Origin: Rhodospirillales bacterium | GTDB taxonomy: Bacteria; Pseudomonadota; Alphaproteobacteria; Acetobacterales; Acetobacteraceae | Reading direction: 5' to 3' | NCBI GenBank assembly: GCA_025350425.1 | Contig: JANXXW010000162.1 | Span: 1 to 5,284 of the forward strand | Length of the DNA: 5,284 nucleotides | Shown here: positions 1 to 5,180 of the stretch, piece after piece | Numbering within the stretch: the stretch's first letter is position 1 | How the letters are laid out: every line of letters starts with the position of its first letter | Program-made: the position numbers and the translations under genes | The notes under the pieces: model-generated | The model's database searches: none | The model's input: only the letters and a program-made list of their open reading frames with translations | What the model was told of the DNA's origin: nothing

Positions 1-79
1 GATCTCGCGGTAGCGTAACGAGCCATCTGACCCGATTGACCGCTACGCGCGCCCGTCGCCAAAGATTGCAACAGAGCCC
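1..79. mobile_element. End of an insertion sequence with IS6/IS903-like terminal inverted repeat
   Basis: Read on the minus strand from about position 79 inward, the sequence is GGGCTCTGTTGCAATCTTTG. This closely resembles the tips of IS6-family elements (IS26 GGCACTGTTGCAAA, IS257 GGTTCTGTTGCAAA) and more loosely the IS903-group tip (GGCTTTGTTGAATA). The outer boundary is probably position 78 or 79. On the minus strand an ATG at 26-24 opens a frame (MARYATAR...) that leaves the window. Its distance of about 53 bp from the tip is like that of IS6-family transposases, but too few codons are present to identify it. If the element instead points rightward, positions 1-60 would be its 3' untranslated end. 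Family assignment is uncertain; that this is an IS end is moderately secure. Confidence 0.55.
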
Positions 80-366
80 TCAGTGTCGCCCATGGATGAG
101 TTCCTGATATCGCTTGATGGCGGTAGGGATGGACGGGGAAAAGCGGCTTCGCAGGGTCCCTGCTGCATGGAGCTGCAGCGCAGCGCAGGTGAAGGAAGCT
201 GGGTGGAAGGCGCTTTGGGGGAGAAGAGGAGCGACGTCCCTCGGCCCCCTCCACGCCGCGTCTGCGGGGATGGGCGCGTCAGGGATGGAAGCCGAATGGC
301 CGAGATGCCGCTCTACAGGCGGCTCGGGGCGGAGCCCGAGAGCCCGGCTCCGAAGGGGAGACGCCT
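80..366. other. Gene-free, hairpin-rich intergenic stretch
   Basis: This 287-bp stretch lies between the IS end and the mqsRA control region and holds no gene I can support. Open frames cross it, but the longest runs on out of frame into mqsR and has no family resemblance. It is rich in inverted repeats: GCAGGG-T-CCCTGC at 151-163; a nested stem of GGGGG 217-221 with CCCCC 245-249 enclosing GAGG 226-229 with CCTC 239-242; and the set described separately at 276-364. The density of stems suggests a noncoding structured element or a remnant of a mobile element rather than coding sequence. Confidence 0.5.
276..364. ncRNA. Candidate structured element with a branched fold
   Basis: Four stems nest in order. 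The closing stem is GCGTC 276-280 with GACGC 360-364. Inside it are a weak GCC 291-293/GGC 298-300 with a GAAT loop, GCCGC 307-311/GCGGC 319-323 with a 7-nt loop, and a perfect 7-bp CGGAGCC 330-336/GGCTCCG 346-352 with a 9-nt loop. The motif GTCAGGGATGGAAGCC at its 5' side gives me an unverified impression of recurring in alphaproteobacterial mobile DNA. It could be a transcribed RNA, a DNA-level hairpin site, or chance in GC-rich sequence. Strand cannot be decided because stems fold on both strands. There is no T-arm or CCA end, so it is not a tRNA. Confidence 0.3.
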
Positions 367-381
367 AACCTTGCCCAGGTT
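367..381. promoter_or_regulatory. Probable MqsA operator palindrome
   Basis: AACCT-TGCCC-AGGTT is a perfect inverted repeat with a 5-nt spacer, ending 72 bp before the mqsR start. E. coli MqsA binds AACCT/AGGTT palindromes with a short (about 3-nt) spacer in its own promoter. The half-sites here are identical but the spacer is longer. This is the best candidate for autoregulation of the mqsRA operon. No convincing -35/-10 pair could be assigned around it. Confidence 0.6.
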
Positions 382-391
382 GGTGCCAAAC

Positions 392-408
392 ACCCCCACC
401 AAGGGGGT
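392..408. promoter_or_regulatory. Second upstream palindrome (operator or hairpin)
   Basis: ACCCCC-ACCAA-GGGGGT is a perfect 6-bp inverted repeat with the same 5-nt spacer length as the AACCT palindrome 26 bp upstream (centre to centre). It may be a variant antitoxin-binding site or an RNA hairpin in the mqsR leader. It is not followed by a T-run, so a terminator is unlikely. Confidence 0.4.
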
Positions 409-436
409 TCATTTCCCTTGTGTTCGCGTTCGTAAC

Positions 437-451
437 CCCCCATCATGGGGG
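437..451. promoter_or_regulatory. Third palindrome, directly over the mqsR translation start region
   Basis: CCCCC 437-441, ATCAT, GGGGG 447-451 again has a 5-bp arm and 5-nt spacer and lies 44 bp (centre to centre) from the previous palindrome. Its right arm ends two bases before the mqsR ATG at 454. In RNA the hairpin would hide the only purine-rich sequence next to that start, so it could limit toxin translation. In DNA it could be another repressor site. Either role is inference. Confidence 0.4.
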
Positions 452-453
452 CA

Positions 454-759
454 ATGGAGAAGCGGAAGCCGCATTACGCCCTGCCGGACGTCAAGGCTGC
501 CTTTGCCGATCCAGCGGCACTCAACCGGTCTTTTGTCTCGAAGCAAGGAGCCGACGCGCTGGGAATGGATGATACGGCGGTTGTTGCCACGATCCAGGCT
601 TTGGCCGTGGTAGATTTCGAGAAATCAATGACGTCCTACGCCGATCATCGCGTGTGGCAGGACGTGTACAGGCCCAAGGCGGCCGGCACCGAGCTCTACG
701 TCAAAGTCACGCTCGACGCCCAGAAAGCCTTGTTCCTGATCAGCTTCAAGGAGGCATGA
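454..759 (+). CDS. mqsR: Type II toxin MqsR (mRNA interferase)
   Basis: This 101-residue protein belongs to the MqsR family, RelE-fold ribosome-independent endoribonucleases that cleave mRNA mainly at GCU/GCA-type sites. It begins MEKRKPHY, nearly identical to E. coli MqsR (MEKRTPH), and carries the family signature KSMTSYADHRVWQDVYRP at 57-74 and SFKE near the end. By alignment with the 98-residue E. coli protein, catalytic K56, Q68 and Y81 correspond to K57, Q69 and Y82, and the late lysine (K96) to K99, so the active site looks intact. An ATG at 445 is also in frame, but starting at 454 matches the family N-terminus; the purine-rich GGGGG at 447-451 is unusually close to it. Toxin-first order and an overlap or near-overlap with the antitoxin are typical of mqsRA. 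The gene is complete and probably functional. Confidence 0.95.
   Translation: MEKRKPHYALPDVKAAFADPAALNRSFVSKQGADALGMDDTAVVATIQALAVVDFEKSMTSYADHRVWQDVYRPKAAGTELYVKVTLDAQKALFLISFKEA
748..754 (+). promoter_or_regulatory. Ribosome binding site of mqsA
   Basis: AAGGAGG lies inside the last codons of mqsR. It sits 7 nt before the ATG at 762 but only 1 nt before the alternative ATG at 756, which favours 762 as the antitoxin start. Translation of antitoxin is therefore tied to a strong site read through by ribosomes finishing the toxin. Confidence 0.75.
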
Positions 760-761
760 GC

Positions 762-1325
762 ATGGCGAAGACTCCCAGGAACTACCCCGAGACGATGGCG
801 AGTGCCGAGAGCGGGCGGCCAATGGTGCGGGGTGAGAAGCTCGTCACGCTGAAGGTCGAAGGACAGACGTTCGAATATCGTCAGCCGGGCTGGTGGTGTT
901 CTCTGGACGACCCGGACGATCTGGATGGCCAGTTGGTTGATGACGACAATCTGGTTGCGGAGATGGCGCGGCGATCGGCGCGAGCCATCGTGCGGGGCGA
1001 GCCGTTTCCGCCGGTGCTGATCCGGGCCATTCGGCTGCGCTGCGAGTTGTCGCAGCGTGATGCTGGCGAGGTGTTCGGCACTGGAGAGAAATCGTTCGAG
1101 AAATATGAGGCAGGTCAGATTCCACCCTCGAAACCGACGCAGCGGCTGCTGCGTCTGGCGATGGAGCGGCCGGAGCTGTTCAGGCGTCCGGCACGTGGGA
1201 AGGCTGAAATGCCGGCTATGTCCGACATTCGCCTGATCCAGGATACCATTCGGGCAGCGCAGCTCGACCGCATCTACGCTCCCCTGTTTCGCGATCGGAC
1301 TGCGGACGTCGCTGCCCAGTCGTGA
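762..1325 (+). CDS. mqsA: MqsA-type antitoxin with helix-turn-helix domain, zinc site lost
   Basis: This 187-residue partner of the upstream toxin should neutralise MqsR and repress the operon. Residues about 10-50 correspond to the toxin-binding N-terminal domain (SGRPMVRGEKL... then QPGWWCSL), and residues about 86-133 form a HTH_XRE/MqsA-like domain (SQRDAGEVFGTG, SFEKYEAGQIPPS, RLLRLA, followed by ERPELF). E. coli MqsA (131 aa) uses four N-terminal cysteines to hold zinc; here only one cysteine (C46) is in this part, so no such zinc site exists. The E. coli DNA-contacting residues that I recall as N97 and R101 align with K110 and K114. About 45 residues follow the HTH region and have no counterpart in E. 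coli MqsA. ATG 762 is preferred over 756 (which overlaps the mqsR stop) because of ribosome binding site spacing. Family assignment is firm; function as antitoxin rests on the pairing. Confidence 0.92.
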   Translation: MAKTPRNYPETMASAESGRPMVRGEKLVTLKVEGQTFEYRQPGWWCSLDDPDDLDGQLVDDDNLVAEMARRSARAIVRGEPFPPVLIRAIRLRCELSQRDAGEVFGTGEKSFEKYEAGQIPPSKPTQRLLRLAMERPELFRRPARGKAEMPAMSDIRLIQDTIRAAQLDRIYAPLFRDRTADVAAQS

Positions 1326-1456
1326 TCTACGCGGCGGCCGGCAAGGGCGATAAAGCCTTGATGATCCGGCACTTTGCCGGGAACGGGCCGGAATTGGCAG
1401 GACTGGTCTCGCGGGAGCTTGCACAATCGCGGCGTCAGGAACACTCCTGGTGCTAG
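1322..1456 (+). CDS. Doubtful 44-residue ORF between mqsA and hmp
   Basis: A GTG at 1322 overlaps the mqsA stop (GTGA) and opens a frame to a TAG at 1454-1456, three bases from the hmp ribosome binding site region. The product (VIYAAAGKGDKALMIRHFAG..., ending HSWC) is basic and has no family resemblance I recognise. There is no Shine-Dalgarno sequence before the GTG, so expression would depend on coupling to mqsA. It may be a small third member of the operon, the tail of a lost gene, or chance. It nearly fills an otherwise empty 143-bp gap. Confidence 0.2.
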   Translation: MIYAAAGKGDKALMIRHFAGNGPELAGLVSRELAQSRRQEHSWC

Positions 1457-1468
1457 AGGAAGAAACCC

Positions 1469-2725
1469 ATGCTTACTGAGGCTCAGCACGATATCATCCG
1501 CGCGACCGTCCCGGTGCTTCGAACTCAAGGTGAGAGCATCAGCCGGGTGTTCTATGCATCAATGTTCGATGCGCATCCCGAGTTGTACGACATCTTCAAC
1601 CCGGTAAACCAGGTAAATGGACGTCAGCAGCGCAGCCTCGCGGGTTCGGTGCTGGCCTATGCAGCGAACGTCGACCGGCTCGATGCGCTCGGCGGCATGG
1701 TGGAGCGGATCACCCACAAGCACGGTGTGCTTGAGATACAGAAGGAGCACTATCCAATCGTCGGCCATTATCTGCTGGGCGCCATCAAGTCGGTGCTGGG
1801 CGACGCGGCGACACCGGCGATTCTGGATGCCTGGACGGCCGCCTACGGACAGTTGGCTGATATCCTGCATGGGCGTGAGGCGGAGATCTATGCAGCGGAA
1901 GCGGGCGTGCTGGGCGGCTGGAACGGCTTCCTGCCGTTTCGGCTGGAGCACCGGGAAGCGCAAGGGACGGAGATCACTTCGTTCACCCTGCGACCGGAGG
2001 ATGGTCGGGTGCTGCCGCCTTTCCTGCCTGGCCAGTATGTCTCGGTGAAGGCGCAGCCGCCAGGCTACCCGCACCAGCAGATCCGGCAATACAGCCTGAC
2101 GCATTCGCCGAACGGCCGGTTCTATCGGATTGCGGTCCGTCGCCAGGATGCTGCCTCCAACGACGTGCCGGCGGGGCTAATGTCGTCATACCTGCATGAC
2201 ACACTGCAGGAAGGCGGGACGCTGCTGATGCACATGCCGCTCGGCGACCTGGTGCTCGACGACAGCGACCGACCGGTCATGCTGCTCAGCGGCGGTTCGG
2301 GCATCACACCGGTGCTGGCGATGCTGGACCATCTGTCCTCGCCAACTGGCGGGACGCGGCGGGTAATGTTCGTGCATGCGGCCCGCAATCCGCAAGTGAT
2401 GGGCTTCGGAAAAGAGATCGAGGCGATGGCCAAGCGGCGTGACGGCATCGAGGTCGTCCTGGTGCTTGAGCAGGATGACGGCAGCATGGCACTACCCGGG
2501 AAGGAGATCATCGGACGGGTTTCGGCCAACCTGCTGCGACAGCATCTGTCGGACGATGCCGAGATCTATTACTGCGGCCCGCCCGGCTTCATGGCGGTGG
2601 CAGAGACGGCGCTGGACGAGTTGCTGGTGCCGGCACCACGGCGGCATAGTGAGACTTTCGCGCCGGACCTGTCCTTTGGGGACGGAATCGATCATGCACA
2701 TCCTCGCGCCGTTCCGGTGAGTTAG
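1469..2725 (+). CDS. hmp: Flavohemoglobin, nitric oxide dioxygenase
   Basis: This 418-residue protein converts NO and O2 to nitrate using NAD(P)H in the cytoplasm. Its globin domain (about 1-140) keeps the distal Tyr B10 (Y29) and Gln E7 (Q53), the proximal His (H85), and the catalytic partners Y95 and E137. The FAD-binding domain (about 150-260) has GQY at 188-190 and RQYS at 206-209, identical in position to E. coli Hmp. The NAD(P)-binding domain (about 265-400) has GGSGITP at 275-281 and CGPPGFM at 369-375, with the C-terminal FAD-contacting Phe likely at F397. It is about 20 residues longer than E. coli Hmp (396), partly as an extra tail after FAPD. A good ribosome binding site (AGGAAG 1457-1462, 6 nt spacer) supports the ATG. 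I saw no NsrR- or FNR-like site upstream. The gene is intact and its identity is near certain. Confidence 0.97.
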   Translation: MLTEAQHDIIRATVPVLRTQGESISRVFYASMFDAHPELYDIFNPVNQVNGRQQRSLAGSVLAYAANVDRLDALGGMVERITHKHGVLEIQKEHYPIVGHYLLGAIKSVLGDAATPAILDAWTAAYGQLADILHGREAEIYAAEAGVLGGWNGFLPFRLEHREAQGTEITSFTLRPEDGRVLPPFLPGQYVSVKAQPPGYPHQQIRQYSLTHSPNGRFYRIAVRRQDAASNDVPAGLMSSYLHDTLQEGGTLLMHMPLGDLVLDDSDRPVMLLSGGSGITPVLAMLDHLSSPTGGTRRVMFVHAARNPQVMGFGKEIEAMAKRRDGIEVVLVLEQDDGSMALPGKEIIGRVSANLLRQHLSDDAEIYYCGPPGFMAVAETALDELLVPAPRRHSETFAPDLSFGDGIDHAHPRAVPVS

Positions 2726-2894
2726 CTAGCATCCGACCGGGCCGGATTGGGCCAAAATGGCTTGCGGCTCGACCACACGATCCCGACGGAAGGACGTTGA
2801 TGTCTGTCCTGCAGGAAGGCGACCATCTTGTCGTCGACGAGATTTGTGATTTTCCTTTCCTGCTGCATGGCCTGATTTTTGATCGGATATCCAC
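2726..2894. other. Intergenic region between hmp and the DUF488 gene
   Basis: No strong terminator follows hmp and no clear promoter was found. It contains the 10-bp palindrome TCCTGCAGGA at 2807-2816 and the small plus-strand ORF listed separately. Minus-strand open frames of 70-110 codons cross it but extend back into hmp or forward into the DUF488 gene and resemble nothing known. Confidence 0.4.
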
Positions 2895-2898
2895 GTGA
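2800..2898 (+). CDS. Possible 32-residue leader-like ORF upstream of the DUF488 gene
   Basis: An ATG at 2800 is preceded by AAGGA (2790-2794) with a 5-nt spacer, a better ribosome binding site than that of the gene that follows. The frame encodes a small, acidic-then-hydrophobic peptide (MSVLQEGDHLVVDEICD, then FPFLLHGLIF) and ends at TGA 2896-2898, which shares its A with the ATG of the DUF488 gene (TGATG). Such stop-start overlap allows translational coupling. I recognise no family. It may be a leader peptide, a small protein, or the end of a degraded gene. Confidence 0.3.
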   Translation: MSVLQEGDHLVVDEICDFPFLLHGLIFDRIST

Positions 2899-3263
2899 TG
2901 GTGCGGATCGCAGCAAGCCATGTCCTAGTAAAACGCATTTATCTAGCAATGAACGTTTCTGATGGTCTGCGCGTTCTTGTAGACAGATTATGGCCGCGAG
3001 GCGTCAGCAAAGTAAGAGCGGCGCTTCACTCATGGAACAAGGAGATCGCGCCTAGCACCGAGTTGCGGCAGTGGTTTGGACATGATCCCGTCCGATGGGT
3101 AGAATTCTGTCAGAGATATCGGGCAGAACTGAAGGACAATGCGAAAGTAGTTGAAGCTCTACGCGAGCTCGCCCGACAGGAGACTGTCACCTTGTTATTT
3201 GGCGCACGAGACGAGCTTCATAACGAAGCTGTGGTTCTGAGAGAAGTTCTCTTAGGACGCTGA
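2898..3263 (+). CDS. DUF488 family protein (YeaO-like)
   Basis: This 121-residue protein is the typical length for the compact DUF488 group. Its signatures are GLRVLVDRLWPRG at 23-35, the APSTELRQWFGHDP block at 51-64 and LLFGARDELHNEAVVL at 99-114. The biochemical role of the family is not established, so none is assigned. The start is ATG 2898, or GTG 2895 one codon earlier; neither has a strong ribosome binding site, which makes coupling to the small upstream ORF plausible. A hand count of 2941-3240 gives about 52% GC, with codons such as TTA, AGA and GTA that are scarce in the flanking genes, suggesting separate acquisition. The next gene starts 78 bp downstream. Confidence 0.9.
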   Translation: MVRIAASHVLVKRIYLAMNVSDGLRVLVDRLWPRGVSKVRAALHSWNKEIAPSTELRQWFGHDPVRWVEFCQRYRAELKDNAKVVEALRELARQETVTLLFGARDELHNEAVVLREVLLGR

Positions 3264-3328
3264 CACAGATGTGGCCCGGAAAAAGCCAGGCGCTCCAAGT
3301 AAGCCATGGCGCTCGTGCCGGTTCAGAC

Positions 3329-3332
3329 AGGA
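3329..3332 (+). promoter_or_regulatory. Ribosome binding site for the TTG start of the molybdoenzyme gene
   Basis: AGGA lies 9 nt before TTG 3342. The in-frame TGA at 3333-3335 blocks any earlier start, and no in-frame ATG occurs until inside the second membrane helix, so this weak site with a TTG codon is the only start that gives a full-length protein. Confidence 0.65.
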
Positions 3333-3341
3333 TGAGATTCA

Positions 3342-5078
3342 TTGACGAACCCACCCAAGGTCACGCCACTACACGATCCTCTCGCAGCGACGCTGAGCGT
3401 CGCGGACGATCGGATCCTGCTGAGTCACTGGTTGCCGCCGCAGCAGGGCATCGTGCCACGCATCCGTATAGGAAATCGTTGGATCAGCACCCTGTGGGCG
3501 CTGCCGATCGGGTTCGCGCTCCTCATCCTCGCAGTCGCCATCGCGCAGAGCCTACGCGAGTATCCGGAGATCAAGGCTTTCCTTGTCCGTCACCCGGGCA
3601 TCGCCCAGGCCGCACCCTCGGTGAACTCCGGCTTTCCTTGGTGGCTGCGGCTGCAGCACTTCCTGAATATGCTATTCATGATGTTTATCATCCGCGCCGG
3701 CATCCAGATCCTGGCCGACCATCCCCGACTTTACTGGAAGCGGGACTGCACGCCGGGCACGGACTGGTTCCGCTTTCAGCGTCCGGTGCCGACCGGACGG
3801 GTCTGGACCGCCAAGGACGACTCAGTGACGCTGCCGAAGTGGCTCGGCATCCCGGGACTGCGCCACACGATCGGGCTCGCCCGGTGGTGGCATTTTTCCA
3901 CAAACCTGCTCTGGACGGTAAACGGCATCGCCTTCTACGTGCTGCTGTTCTCGACCGACCAGTGGCGCCGCCTGGTGCCGCTCACCTGGGACGTGTTCCC
4001 GAGCGCGGTTTCAACGGCGATCCAGTACGGATCGCTGAACTTCCCCGTGGACCAGGGCTGGACCCGCTACAACGCGCTGCAGCAGCTTGCCTATTTTGCC
4101 ACCGTGTTCATCGCGGCCCCGGTCTCCATCGCCACCGGTCTGCTGCAGAGCCCCGCGATCTCCAACCGTCTCGGCTGGACCGGGCGGGTGCTGAACCGGC
4201 AGGTGGCACGCTCCATCCACTTCCTTTCCTTCTCCTGGTTCGTGCTCTTCATCCTGGCGCACGGCATTATGGTGTTCGTCACCAGCCTGCGCGAGAACAC
4301 CAACCACATGTTCGCCGGCGTGCAGGACGCTTCGTGGTCCGGGTTCCTGCCCTTCGTGCTGGCGATGTCCATCGTGGCGGCGGCATGGGCGGCGGCCTCG
4401 CCGATGACGATCCGCTACGCACGGCTGGTGCAGCACACTGGCAGTTTCATGGTCGGCTGGATCAAGGGGTTGGCCGAGTGGTGGGACCCGCGCTCGGAAC
4501 TCACCGAGGCGGACATCTCGCCGTATTTCTGGCCGAACGGCACGATGCCGCACTCGGCCGAGTTCGACGCCCACGTGGTCGAGAATTTCGCGAACTACAG
4601 GTTGCGCGTGGACGGGCTGGTCGACCGACCGCAGGAATTCTCGCTGACGGAACTCCTGGCAATGCCGAAGCAGGAGCAGATCACGACGCATTTCTGCATC
4701 CAGGGGTGGTCTGGCGTCGCCAAGTGGGGCGGTGTACCGATGCGTCATATCCTCGATCTCGTGAAACCGGCCGCGGAGGCGCGCTATGCCGTGTTCTACT
4801 CGTTCGCTGATGGCGGCGAGGGCGGTCGCTACTATGACGTGCACAAGATGCACAACATGCACCACTCGCTGACAATCCTCGCCTACGAGATGAACGGGGT
4901 GCCGGTCAGCGTGCTGCACGGTGCGCCGCTACGTCTGCGCTGCGAGAACGAGCTGGGCTTCAAGATGGTCAAGTGGATCACTGCGATCGAGGTCGTGCAC
5001 GACTTTGCCGATCTCGGCGCCGGCCAGGGCGGCTACAACGAGGACCACGAGTTCTACGGCTACCGGATGCCGATCTGA
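3342..5078 (+). CDS. Fused b-type-cytochrome membrane domain and sulfite-oxidase-family molybdopterin oxidoreductase
   Basis: This is a 578-residue two-part protein. Residues 1-375 are membrane-embedded, with six hydrophobic helices at about 47-69, 104-122, 184-204, 246-267, 291-314 and 333-353. H106, H184, H293 and H307 lie in or at the ends of helices and are candidate haem b ligands, as in cytochrome b561/formate dehydrogenase gamma-like subunits. Residues about 390-578 are a sulfite oxidase/MsrP-type molybdopterin domain: C452 in HFCIQGWSGVAKWGG is the expected Mo-ligating cysteine, followed by MHHSLTILAYEMNG (505-518), HGAPLRL (526-532) and GFKMVKWI (539-546). In MsrPQ (YedYZ) a separate membrane cytochrome feeds the Moco protein; here both are one chain. 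There is no N-terminal Tat signal, and positive charges (loops 124-182 and 270-290, and residues 357-375) place the C-terminal domain in the cytoplasm. The electron donor is presumably quinol or quinone-linked; the substrate is unknown. TTG is the only possible start. Confidence 0.92.
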   Translation: MTNPPKVTPLHDPLAATLSVADDRILLSHWLPPQQGIVPRIRIGNRWISTLWALPIGFALLILAVAIAQSLREYPEIKAFLVRHPGIAQAAPSVNSGFPWWLRLQHFLNMLFMMFIIRAGIQILADHPRLYWKRDCTPGTDWFRFQRPVPTGRVWTAKDDSVTLPKWLGIPGLRHTIGLARWWHFSTNLLWTVNGIAFYVLLFSTDQWRRLVPLTWDVFPSAVSTAIQYGSLNFPVDQGWTRYNALQQLAYFATVFIAAPVSIATGLLQSPAISNRLGWTGRVLNRQVARSIHFLSFSWFVLFILAHGIMVFVTSLRENTNHMFAGVQDASWSGFLPFVLAMSIVAAAWAAASPMTIRYARLVQHTGSFMVGWIKGLAEWWDPRSELTEADISPYFWPNGTMPHSAEFDAHVVENFANYRLRVDGLVDRPQEFSLTELLAMPKQEQITTHFCIQGWSGVAKWGGVPMRHILDLVKPAAEARYAVFYSFADGGEGGRYYDVHKMHNMHHSLTILAYEMNGVPVSVLHGAPLRLRCENELGFKMVKWITAIEVVHDFADLGAGQGGYNEDHEFYGYRMPI

Positions 5079-5180
5079 TCCTGGGCGGGGCCCCTGGAGT
5101 TGGGCGATTGAAGACGTTGGTGCACTTGGCCGGTCCAGGCGGCAGTAGGACGCTCGTCCCTCTTTGGTTCGAGCACCCCG
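5079..5180. mobile_element. Probable left end of an IS5-family insertion sequence
   Basis: The transposase start at 5181 implies that the IS tip lies within this 102-bp gap. I could not fix the boundary: no copy of the GGCTCTGTTGCAA tip seen on the left side of the window is present here. The 8-bp palindrome GGGGCCCC at 5087-5094 is a possible place to look. If the tip lies this close to 5078, insertion was only a few bases past the stop codon of the molybdoenzyme gene. Confidence 0.4.

Noticed and set aside
276..364. tRNA-like cloverleaf
   Set aside because: A 5-bp stem with 7-nt loop recalls an anticodon arm, but there is no T-arm GTTCGA motif, no 7-bp acceptor stem and no CCA end.
392..451. 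Rho-independent terminators at the C5/G5 hairpins
   Set aside because: Stems are short and neither is followed by a run of T; their position before and at the mqsR start fits a regulatory role better.
83..613. 176-codon plus-strand open frame beginning near the IS end
   Set aside because: It runs out of frame through the well-supported mqsR gene, has low-complexity Arg/Pro/Gly-rich composition and no recognisable domain.
696..1424. 242-codon minus-strand open frame over mqsA
   Set aside because: Lies antisense to the recognised antitoxin and shows no family features.
1326..1468. Promoter or NsrR/FNR-type site for hmp
   Set aside because: TTGGCA at 1394-1399 and CACAAT at 1422-1427 are 22 bp apart, too far for a sigma-70 promoter, and no convincing dyad matches a known NO regulator.
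2722..2949. Minus-strand ORF of 75 codons between hmp and the DUF488 gene
   Set aside because: Starts inside the DUF488 coding sequence and resembles no family; plus-strand features explain the region better.
3269..4810. 513-codon plus-strand open frame
   Set aside because: It is the +2-type shadow of the molybdoenzyme gene in GC-rich DNA; the product is His/Arg/Gly-rich without domains, whereas the 3342 frame encodes a clear membrane-Moco fusion.
4011..4919. 302-codon minus-strand open frame
   Set aside because: Antisense shadow of the molybdoenzyme gene with His/Val/Arg-rich composition typical of reverse reading of GC-rich codons.
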